Source of the DNA: Membranipora membranacea
Taxonomy: Eukaryota > Bryozoa > Gymnolaemata > Cheilostomatida > Membraniporidae
NCBI GenBank assembly: GCA_914767715.1
Contig: OU612066.1
Span: 31,596,283-31,660,282 of the forward strand
Length of the DNA stretch: 64,000 bases
Direction: 5' to 3'
The stretch's first letter is position 1. Each line of letters starts with the position of its first letter. This document shows, one piece after another, positions 37,001-49,000 of this stretch. The notes beneath the pieces were generated by a model that did not search any database, had not been told where the DNA came from, and saw only the letters and a program-made list of their open reading frames with translations. Both the position numbers and the translations under genes were made by a program.

Positions 37001-40000
37001 GATACTGTTGATCTCATTACTATTGGCACTGTATCCGATAACTTGTGCGTTACCTGAGGAGGGCGATGTCATTCCCGTCAGCATGTTACTAGAAAAAATA
37101 AAATTAAAAATCAATTACGGAAGACATCATTATCTATCTGCTGCTTGGGAGTCTCTAAAACTAGAGAGCTCTCATTAGGATCAGAATGATTTACCGAGAA
37201 ATATCCGACATGAGAAACATCAGCTGAAACAAGAATCTAAATTAGATCCCTTTCCAAATTCTGATATGGTTATATTTTATGCTAGTTGTTTTAATGCAAG
37301 CATATGCCATATAAATTTGAAGGAAATAGAATACCAAAAACGGGCAATTTTCAGTTCCTTTTGATCAACGAATATTAAGACTTACATTGTAGTTGTCTTT
37401 CCAGCTCCATTTCTACCGAGGAAGGCGGTCACATGACCTTCCTTGAAGTCCAGATTCAGGCCATCAACAGCTACTTTACCGTTCTTATACACCTTTCTAA
37501 GGTTCTGAATAGAGATTCCAGTAGGTAAGTCACTGTCATCTGTAAAATGTCATATGAGAATCCATCTTATAGTTCAATGTTTCAACTAATCATTTCATTC
37601 AAGTGCAGAGTAGTGCCTTCACTTGAAAAATTTGGAATAAATTCCAAGGAAATATCATGTTATATAACTGGAGGCTTGTTAAACATTCAGCTGTATGATA
37701 GAGGTGTATTAATATAGAAATGCCCGGATTCATCTCAAGGTCATTTTTACTGTTAGGAAACTCCTGGTTGTGAGCACATCTCCTAGCATTGTTGTTAGAA
37801 AGCTTTCCCATAATGCAATTTTCAGGAACTCAATGGCAATTTACTGATTTGTCCCGTAAGAAATATGTTAATACTGATTATAACTCATGATGTGGTTTCA
37901 AACTTGGGAAAGTGCAACAAAGTGGTAGTGGTAGTGGTACAACAAGCAATGATCCTTATTTTAATCTTAGACTTAAAAGTTTGCTACTTCAATAGGCAGT
38001 CCATTCTTGAACCGTCTAATTCAACACTAATCTCTGAATAACATGAGACAAATGAGTACACAAGGAAAGAAATACAGGAGTGTATTACAGTGATTTAACC
38101 GCTAACAATAAATTACAATCAATCACAGGTGGACAGTCCCTTATTCATGTAAACACTAAAGAAAGAGTAGGGGTAGGAGCCAAAGAGAGAGCAGTCCAAC
38201 AGGCTTAAAGCATCCTAGTAGCCTGGAAGAGGGGAAAATGAAACCCTGACACTAGTTTTCTACCTTCGGATGACCATACGGCTCTTTTGAAAAGCCTCGA
38301 ATCAGAATTCGCAGGACTGGCACCTTGCCAGTCCTTCTGATTATTCAGACTTTGTGATGAAAACGACGAATCATCAGAGTCCTTTTGTAACGCATGTCCC
38401 AAATCTAAATTCAAATTCCACAACATAGCAGTATAAGGATTCCATTTATGTCAACATCTAGCAGGTAATAATCACAAGCAGGGCACTACAAAGAGTAGCC
38501 TCAGTCCCCAACCAATTTTATATATCAGAATTATTGGTTGAATCCAAAACTGAAGTATTTTGTTGGGATTGAAAATTGTGTTTTGACATGGATGATCAGG
38601 CAACTCCCATAAATGGAATTATGGAACATAGAGCAGCAGCAAGTACCTTGTATTTTGCCATTAGATTGGAGCTCTATTCCAGCTATAGATAATATGTTAT
38701 TCATTATCACAAATATAACAACAAAGATCTTTTTTTTAAATATATCAATGGGGAATTCAGTCCAAACACAGCAAACAGCAATAAAACTCACAACACAAAG
38801 CAAGTTTTAGTCCACAGGCAGACCCTACAGGCTTTTAATATGTTTATGTTTACATTTGAGGTTTCTGTTTGACTTACCGTTCTTGTGAGCGTGTTTCCCC
38901 TTATGGTGATATTTTCTTCCCTTCCTGTCACCACCACAGCCGCAGCCGTATCCCCAATAACTCAGAGTGAACGGGAAATACAGAGGCTGGCTGAATCCAA
39001 ACTTTCCTGTAACAAGTCAGTGATAGCATGAGTAAATCTTACAATATAGCATCATTTGAGAAATTAGGGAACCTTTTCTGCTAGCTGGCACTATGTTACG
39101 TTTGCTACATATGCATTTCTTAGTTGCACTCATGTCCTTCAGACGTTCAAGTCAGGCTATCAGTGCAACACAACTTCCTAGGGAATATTTGAGAGTGTCT
39201 CCTCAGTCTTGAAAGCTCTTATTCACATCATACAAGAGCTTGACAAATTGAGAATAATAGGTAATAACAACAATATTTTCACAATGCAAAATTAACATGA
39301 AATTCCCAGGTAGATTGCTCTCATGTCATTGTTGACGTGATCCCACTAGGAATTCCAGGAAAAATTGCATTTTGGGATATCTATGTAGTAATTGGAAAAA
39401 CTGACCAGGAATGACATTTCGGAAGTACCATCCAATTACAAAGTAGATTGCCGAGTCAATGAGCATCCATCCAAACATCCATTGTACAGTAAGCTCACTA
39501 GATGTGTTGTATCCGGGTACTTTGTTAATGTTACTCCACTGTATGCCATCACCTATCTGCTCCCAGCGAGATATGTATGTCGCACCGATACCAAACGCTG
39601 TGGTCGACAGCAATGACTAGAAGCATAAATTGGTTGGGTGAAGGGAATGTTAAGGTCGTGACATATCATGCATACTATGTCATATTTATCATGCACATCG
39701 TGCATATTGTTGCATATTTTCCATGCATTGATCAGATATTAAATTTTTAATGATTATTTCTAGAGCAATCACATGGTGAAGGTGACTTTCCTGTAGTTCT
39801 AGTGAAAGTCAAGTGAGATGTGATTTTGCAGATTCCCTTGGCCTTGGTCCAATATGCCAGCCAGGAGTGTTCTTTATGAAAAAATATCAGATTTTGACAA
39901 AGCATTACCAAACATTGACTTACAGAGGCGTGTAGATGTACTTGTTTGTAGTCTTCTCTGAATTGTGTGTAGATAATATAAGGTAGGTAGCTGATCATGA

Positions 40001-43000
40001 ATGCCATCACTCCAAAAGCTGCTGCCACATTAGCTTTGTTAAAGAATGCTGACACCATGTAACTGCAAAATATATACGAACAATTTAAATATGTACCAGT
40101 ACAATGAACTTTATCGACAACCAAAACACATTAGGGATTAAATATATAATCCTTAAATTTTTCACTTTTCCAATTCTTATTTGATTTTCAAAAATCATTC
40201 ATAATAGAAAACCCTATAGTTTTATTTTCAATTTAGGACATAATCTAGAATCCCAAGAGGAACCAAGAGCTCTGCAATAAAGTTAATTCATTTTATATCA
40301 ATGATCATAAATTGTGATGTTGACTATTCGAAATTGTCCGCCGTCATTAAATGAGGGAACAACTTCATGATGAAGTCTCCACACCTTACCAATTACTTGC
40401 CATTTACTAAGGGAGTAATTTCTAATAACCATTGAGTTGGCTCTCATATGATTGGCTGTTAGGTGAGAAAAAGAGCCAATGGCAGGTCATAGATAGCACC
40501 TATCGAGATATAACGAAAGTGAAACTGAATTATTTAACACTCACTATGTTTATAGGTACTTTCATGAAAGTACCATCTGACCTGGCATTGGTTCTTTCCC
40601 ACCCACCCACCATCCAATCAGAGTCAACGCATTGGCTAAATTTCTCAGCACTTACCAGAACATAGTGGTTGACAGTGAGAATGTAGCCAGATATAAGAAG
40701 ACAATGATTCCGTTTGAGAGCAGTAGAACCTTGCCCACCATGATGAATACTGTAGCTATGATAGACATGAAGAGCATACCAAGGTATGTGTTTATAAACC
40801 AGGACCACCAGATAACTCCATTACGTAATCCCATTATCTTCATTAGCTACAAAACACAAGTCAAGTCATACAAAAAATGTTGACAAGGTTAGCTGTACCT
40901 GTATGATATATACAATCTTCGCCTTATAAAAAACATCTGAGAACAGTCAATGGTCTTCATATTCTTAGATGCAATTACTAAGGAAAATGCGAGCCCATTG
41001 ATCAAAATTCCACATTTCAATTATTTCAAATTCAATTTGAAATAATATACTGTTCACCTACCGAATCCTAACGTAGAATGGTATTTGAGTAATATATTGA
41101 AAATGAAAATGATGCCAATAAAATGACCCATAAAAAATGTATATTTTATATATATATATATATAAACAATTCTACAGATGACCACGCATACACATACCTC
41201 TTCTAAGCCAGTTTCTTTGTAGGTTGTGAGAGTTTTGATGCAGTGAGCCACAGCAAACAGCCAGGCCAGAGTCATCACCACAGGTACGATATAAGGATAG
41301 ACGAATCCCATAAACTGGTCCTGCTTATAACAGGAAGCCGGCATCATCTGAAGGTTACTGGCCATGTTAGTGAACATATTAGATCCGGTGTGTAGTTTGA
41401 TTATAGCTCTCTCTACCATCTCCTGAATCTGTATAAATCCTCTCATGTATCTCATCTCATCTATCAGGTCATCACGAGGCTCAGAAGAGTAAAACCTGCG
41501 CCGCAAAAAAATACTCATGGTATATAGCTACACTAGTATGAGCTAAAATTACTTTAGCTAATGATTGTGGGATGGGAAGTTTGAAATCGGTAAAAACATA
41601 TCAGCGCTGAATTTTTTCACAGGTATGGGAGACTCATCAGGAAATGGGAGTAACCACAACCCAACTTTGCTGCGTGTCAAAACATATCAATCAAATTTAG
41701 TTTTCACTTTTATTAGTGATCACTGTGATGAGAAGCAATAGGTGCATTCAAGTAAAAATACCCAAAATCACTCACAGGTCTTGTAGCAGTTGTGTCTGTT
41801 CAACGTTATCGATATCCATTCTGATCTTGTACTGCACATGTTTAGGAGTGGAGTCGCTGCCGACAGCGCGTTTAGTTCTGCTTGGTTCAGTATTCATGAA
41901 GACGAGACCAGCAATGAACTCTCCAGATTTGTGGAGGCGAGCAGCCTCTGTCTCCAGCTCTGATTCTGACTCTACTGGCGTGAATCTGAAATACGATGGG
42001 CATAATTGTTAGAGAATGTTCTTGAATGCATTTTGTGCTCATCCCTGGATTTTATGACTGTTATTATTATTATAGGCCCTACGGGGCTTCCATTTACAAT
42101 AAATTAATTCAGGCTTCAACAGAAGTTGGTAACGTTCGGTTTTAAACTGACAATACAGCATTAAAATTTGTGTCTGTTGTTGACATATACTGAAATTTGG
42201 CAAATATTCACTTTGAGTTTCTCGATATCAGTCTTGTACCCACCTTTCAAGGCTATCCTGACATCCCTAAGATTTCATAAATCAATACAGGCATCGACAG
42301 AAGTTGACTCAAGATCAGTTTTACACTGACAACAACGCATAATTAGAAAATTTATGCCTGCCATTACCATATACTGAAATTTGGGAATAATAACTTTGAA
42401 TTTTCTGACATATGTATTTTGTCAACCTGTCCAGGCTGATACAGGATATCAAAAGAGTGATGTTTTACACTGACAATAATGAATTGGATAATTTTGTCTG
42501 CCTTTGTCATTGCTGAAATTAGGAAATGTTCACTATGAATTTTAAGGCAGCAGTTTTCCACCCACCTATCCAGGCTGATACAGTCAGCGTAACCTGATAC
42601 GCTGCCGAGCATAGAGAGAAGCTGCTGATTCTCCTCCGAAGTGAACAGTGACAGCTGAGTGGACAGAGAGTTCAGATCCAGATCTGTACCCAGTACTGTA
42701 CTAATAAGACTAGAGTCGATTCCCTTCAGGGCATCCAGTCGGTTCTAGATGTGTAGAAGGTAAATATAACGATTAACACTGACAGCAACAATCAAATTGG
42801 GGTGATCATCAAAGCAATAGTAGTGCCTCCCCATATTTGGTATCATATTGAAGGTCTCAATCTAATTAAAAGCACTGTGGAAACCTTTTAACTGGACACA
42901 GTTCAAACTATTAGCTTTACTAAAACGCTAATAGTCAAGCTAGATCAAGTCATTTTTCTGCATCTTCAGTTGCTTCTCCTCTATCATAAGACACAATTGA

Positions 43001-46000
43001 GACAGGTTAGACATGAAAGGCAAAGAGAATCAGACTTGGTCAGCAGAGCAGCGACATTTTATATTAGATCACCCTCAGCTTTTGGCTGTTTGCACTCAAG
43101 GCATCTCTAGCTCGCACCTTACTAGTTCGCATTGCTCAAACCGACCCACCACCGATCGCAATCAATCCATGCATGAACAAATACCGGAATCAACAGTGAA
43201 TAACGGCCCAGTTCAATCAGCAGTGAATAACGGCCCAGTTCAGTTCAATTTCAGTTTTAATCTTATTTTTAAAGCGTAACCTTGTCATGCGGCTAATTTT
43301 TGATTTGAGGTTCCAAAAACAAAAAAAGTAGCCACATGACGAGGCTATTGGAAGAGCCATAGAATTGTGTGATGAGCATCTTGTTGCTTTATACCTTTAA
43401 TATGTCTTTTGGCTGTGAGTAGATAGTATTATGATTATAATAAGTAAGAGAAGCATAATGATGACAATTCATTCAGAGAAACACAAATACTCAGTTTTGT
43501 TAACAAGGTCCCCTAGCTCCACTGTCAGTTCAAAACCAGCTTTAAATTCAGAGAATTTTTTTCCCAAAGGTGAGGCAGAGAATTTCAAAACCAAGTTCCA
43601 TGTTAGATAAGTACATAATGGTAGTTTAATATGAGAAATTTAACAGAAGGTCAAGCCAAGGGAGATAAATCTGAATTACCTGTAAATCATCTAAAGACTG
43701 GCTGCCATTGACTCCCTTCAGCAGAGCCTCCTGACTCTCTGTCACAGAATTGATGGTTCTCAGTAAACTGGCAATGTTAGCAAAGGTCGAGTTAGCCTCA
43801 GTTACTATGGCTCGGGTCACTGCGTTGTTGGGGGTGTACAGTATCTTACCAGCAAACAAGGGTTTCATGTAATTCCATAAGATCTTTCCGCCTGGCATCT
43901 TAACAATAGTTTTACGGATACTGTCGCAGCCTGTAAGAAACAACTGAAATGTTAGCAGCAGTGAATGTGAAAAAAGAGCAAAAGAATTTTTGAGGATACT
44001 AAATTATAATCTATATAGTGATGTAGGTAATAAATGAATCAAAGCATAAGGAGAAGCCTGTCTGCACAAGACTAGCGTGGAATGGAAGCAAATAGGAGGC
44101 AACTCTGAATGCTTGATACTGGCAGAGAGAGCTGTCTTTGAACTTTGTCCAAAGGCTCTATTAGGCCTGCGAATTATGGTCACAAAGAACTTCCACTTAA
44201 TTCTAACAATGAGATGAAATCAAATCCGGGTGACAGACCGAGGTCCTTCATTGAGATGCAGATGCCTACAAATGAGCGTTGAATCTAGCCAAGTCAGCAA
44301 ATCAAAGCAAGCTGAACATGTGTAGCTGAGAATAGAGACATATATTAATCGCCACAAAAAAAAAGATTAGTGCGACAAGTACAGCTGCAGATACCTGGAG
44401 CTTTAGTAGATTTTCCGGCTGTACCACTTTGAGGTCCTGAATAAATTCATACAAGTTAAACAACGAATAAAAAAAAAACAAATCAAGCAAAACAAACTAA
44501 ATCTAACTCAAGCTTGCTGAGTTTTAAAAACGCTTTTTGTTGCCAATCCATCAGGGTTATCTAAAGGAGTTCTTGTCTGGTAGTCTCAGGATAGCATCAA
44601 GGCTGGTGAGTCTTATAAATTGTCTTGTTAGAAGTGGCAGATACTCAGATAACTTACTAGGGCTATTATTGTTTGGTCCGGTGAATATCTCCGTGTCGTC
44701 CTCATCATCAGCGTCCCCAAGGTCAAGGTTGGATAGAGCGTTAGACTCCTCCTCGTAACCTTGTGGTGCCTCTACTCCACATAGGAGCTTAGAGAACGCA
44801 CTGCTTGAAGCCTGGCTCTGAGCTGTAAATACATGATAATAGGGATTAATAATGAGCTGGTCTAATCGCCCAGACACCTGTTATAGTGACAAATGTTGCA
44901 TCAGAAACTAACAACTCAGACTCATGGCTAGCATACTAGCATACTATAGCTTCAAAAATATGCAAGCCCATTGAACAATCTGTATTTTATGTACATATGT
45001 TGCCATGTATAAATATAGAACCGAAAAGTCTGGATTGCTGCTGTGACCAACCGAATTTCTCAGTTGATAGCTACTTGCATACAGGGTAGCACAATATACA
45101 ATCAGTGATTATGGCACCTTCTGGATCAAACTCAATCTAGGTAACTTCCAGCTAATAAGCTGAACATAGAATTCTAACCAGCAGTGTTGACTTGCTCTCC
45201 ATTCTGATCGTATATAGGAGCAACTGGTGCAGGTAGATTGAGGGATGAGATATTTAGTTGTGCAGTGGCAAGCTGGATCTGATCTAGGGCTACAGTGAGG
45301 TTCTGTTGTAGTGGAGCCATTGTTTGTACGACTTGTTGAATCTCCTGCATACTAACACCAAGCTTGTTAGTGACCAACTACAACAGTATGTTACAGAATA
45401 ATACAGGCAAGATCTAATAGATGCTAATAGTCCCACAGAGTGAGCACACGGTTTTTGTAGTTTTCTCCTGCGTTAAAAAAAGGGAAGAAAAATCTTTGTA
45501 CTTACTCGTTTTTTAGGTACTAGGCAATGTGACAATTTTTTAAGGATAAGGGTCACATGAAATTTGCTCACCGTTATCTCAACTAATGCGCAATATATAA
45601 CTTTATCATCCTCCAAGCAGGAATAGTTGATGATAATATTCATGTTTGATTACAATATTTATAATAAATAAACACGGCTTACATTTGCGATCATATCCGA
45701 CACATCGAATCTCTTGGCCAGTTCCAGCGAGATGTTGACAGCGAGCTCCGGATTATCCAGACACAAAGCTTCGCTGACCTCCTCATAGGAGAGCTTAGAG
45801 GACTTCGGTAGTTCTAAGAGTTCTGGCAGCATGAAGGGGTCACATAACTTCTCTCTGATCTCTAGTACTGAGTCAGCATTGGCAGCAAACTGAAGAGAAG
45901 TAATAATATAAGCGATTGTAAGTTACACTACTGGTAGTTATCCTCACAAGGTGTGTTAGAAGACAAAATGTTAGTTTGGTAAGAATAAAAAACGAAACAA

Positions 46001-49000
46001 ACTGAATCGCAGTGGCATGTTTATCGCATTCCACTGGTGCGGTATTGAATCAGAGGAACATAAGGTTGAGCTGTCATGGTATTGTAACAGAGGTTTTGTG
46101 TCATAAAGTTTTTTCATCATGATTTGTAAGTTTCTCAAACTGATGATTGCAATTTGATTAAAAATTTAATTTTTATTACTGGCACATTCTTTCAGTAACA
46201 AGACACACATACCAGATTAGAGGTGAAGCTTGAGTCGACGAGATCTCCCACAGTTTCCTCTGTAAGTTTGGTATTTCCGAGCAAGAACTTCTCAAACTCT
46301 GCCGGTGTATTCATTACCTGTGTAATATACAGCATTATTAGGAAGGTGAAACTGAGTGAAAGCACACAACGAAACATGGCATCAATTTGTTTCCTTTATT
46401 TGCCGAAAATACCATTTTCCTCCATCATATATCCGTGGGGTCGCTTTTTCAAACATAAGGACATTTATATTTCCCTCATGTCCCAAACCAAAACTCATAT
46501 CTGCAAAATATGACTGAAAGGAAAATCGTTTTTGAAGAATTGGCGAACTATTTGTCAATGCAAGCTTGTTGTGAAAGGGGGTATAGAATCCGCACTGATG
46601 TAGAAAACCACTTACAGATTTGAAAGGCACATCGACAGAGAGGCTACTCTGTAGAGATTTGAGCCCCTTTACTCCATTTAGTACCATTCTGATATCATTG
46701 AATATCATGGCTGCTTCTGTCGAGTTAGACAGTCCTGGTAGTCGTGTCTCTATCAAATCGACAATGCCCAACATGCTACAAGTATACAGAACACACAATA
46801 TTACATCTGATACTTTGGTATTCTATATCCTCCAGGAGAGAAATTTTTAAGAAATTTCCAAAGTGACATTTGCACTTTGTTTGAACCTAGTTCTTGGCGG
46901 GTTGCCAGAATCAAATCCTGTGTTTTTCTTCATATTAGGTACGTTCCTGACATTTGATGTTTTACATTATTTGAGTTGTCCCTCAAAATTTTACCAAGAC
47001 CAGTTAGAATAAAGATGATCGTCTGATTGGTTGAAGTCATAACTAGCTGTTAGCTGATTGGCTGAGTTATACCTGTCGATGATTTGTTTGAGTTCAGTGC
47101 CTGATGACATGAGATCCTGTATTTTAGGCAGTAGTTTTCTGATTGTATCGAGACTGAAGTCTGAGATATCTGAGAGAAGATCTGGTATAGTCAGTACTTT
47201 AGATATCTGATCGATAAGCTGCTGAAGGTAACCCAGCAGCTGGCCAATAAATCCTTCTATACTCTGTGTGGAAGCCTGAAAATTCAAAAACATAAAATCA
47301 TTCGACATATAACAAAAGCCTTAGGTGGATCTGCAAGCCTGTCATGAAGGCTAGCACTGTAACATACAACATTATTTACAAAAATAATGATGTAATCTCT
47401 ATCTTCCCATAGAACAGAACAGCAAGTTGACCGATTGCTGCGTAAAGAGGTAATACGGTTTAAGTTGACTGAAAGTTATTCTGGTATCTTAAAATTAGGT
47501 GTTGAGAGAACAAAACCATCAAAAAGTAATCAAAGGAGGGCAGGTCTGTATAACAAAGGAGGGCAGGTCTGTATAACAATGACTTATCTCAGAACACCTT
47601 CAGGGACATGACAGCTGATTCCAAATGCATAAATCTATCAAATATTTACAAAATGATGCATCATGGGAAGCAAGTGCTAATTGCTCATATTTAAGTCTGT
47701 TACTATCCACACTGCTTACAGGTTGCCTCAGTGATACGAGTCTCTCTGCACCGTAGTGACAATGCCACAAACTGGCCCAATTGACCTAATTAGCCTATAG
47801 AGGCTAACTTTTATCCAGTCTGGGTGCACATGTGCAAAGTTGTTACTATCATAGAGATACTGACCAGCAGACTGAGTCTGTCCTGATTGATATTATCTCT
47901 CATAGCCAGTAGTAGATTCTGTAGCTTAGAGGAGTCAGCACAGAGAGTCTGTGAGATCTTATCTACATTCACACTGTCACCGGGTATAAGTGTGGCTAGA
48001 GAGCTGGAGTTACACACAAACGGTACCGAATCTGTAAATAAATATAAATAATAATAAACAAATATATATTATATTGAAATGTAAGTATATATATACAGGA
48101 GATAAACATCAATAACTCAAATCTGCAGAGAGAGCAGTACCTAGTCATGCTGCTATTGATATAGAGTTGGCTTGGTTACGATAACTTGTAGGTAATCTAA
48201 CAAATGACTAAGTTTATATGGTATAGTTTACCTGTTAGGTTCATTTTGAGTAGCTCCATTAGTTTATCTACGTAGACCATAGTACTGAGGAAGTCATCTA
48301 GTGATACCTGAGATCCGGCATTGCCGAATACTGAATCCAGCTGGGTCTTAATAGCTGTCTGGTTAAACAGATCATCGAGTCTACTTCCCTGTACCTGTAC
48401 AATAACATAATATATTATCTTATAACATATAATGTATTATTATATACATAATATAATATATTGTCATATAACCGTAATCCAAAATGCGAAAATTGTAATA
48501 ATTGTAGCATTCCAAAGAGAGGTCTGGCTGACTTAATATGACAAGTGATAAGAGCGTATGTTATGGCACGATTATCATATACATTTCCTGTACATATACT
48601 TTCTTAGATTCATGAGATTGGGAGTCACATGGTAAAAAAAACATTTTGTTTCTATGAGTGCCTTACCTCGCCAAGCAATCCAGAAATGACTTGATCTAGA
48701 AGAGGTCTGACTTGATCTAACCATGCGATACCAGAGAGAGGCTGTGACATGATTATATCTCTCAGCCCTCCGAGCAGTCCCATCACACTCTCCACATCAT
48801 TCAGTATCGTGATCTCTGAAGTGACCAACTTCCTGAAGCATGTCTGCATGCTGCCGTTGTACATGACAGCGTCGGTGATGAGGTTCTGTATTTTAGCCTG
48901 AGGTACCATGGCGTCATGTAGGAGCTGGCTGCAGCGGAACTGGGCGTTCTCTAGGTAGTCCTTGTTGTTGACTAGTATGATCTCATCGGACAAACTGACC

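Larger units (their letters stand above)
27223..37539 (-). other. ABCA segment: NBD1 and following linker
   Basis: Exons: 37386-37539, 36954-37088, 36440-36523, 29920-30167, 28948-29073, 28230-28432, 27223-27374. Walker [11 protein letters not shown] is split by an intron. The Q-loop is [11 protein letters not shown], the signature [17 protein letters not shown], Walker [15 protein letters not shown] and the H-loop [12 protein letters not shown]. The ABCA-type [12 protein letters not shown] ends the domain. A Ser-rich linker ([17 protein letters not shown]) leads to TM7. The intron 30168-36439 between the Q-loop and signature exons is by far the longest in the gene and holds six tRNA genes. 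Confidence 0.93.
41776..44822 (-). other. ABCA segment: conserved membrane-proximal part of exofacial domain 1
   Basis: Exons: 44658-44822, 44395-44436, 43680-43930, 42566-42744, 41776-41985. This part is recognisably shared with ABCA1-type proteins: [31 protein letters not shown] and [14 protein letters not shown]. The distal end is acidic ([13 protein letters not shown]). The 42-nt exon 44395-44436 ([14 protein letters not shown]) has a good acceptor and donor and keeps the frame, so it is either constitutive or a microexon. SRTKRAV (41868-41879 encodes R-T-K-R) fits a furin-type site. Confidence 0.88.

Noticed and set aside
44658-45178. Splitting the ABCA locus into two genes here
   Set aside because: Exon phases continue unbroken across the point, no terminator or promoter is seen, and ABCA proteins are expected to have a long ectodomain upstream of TM1.
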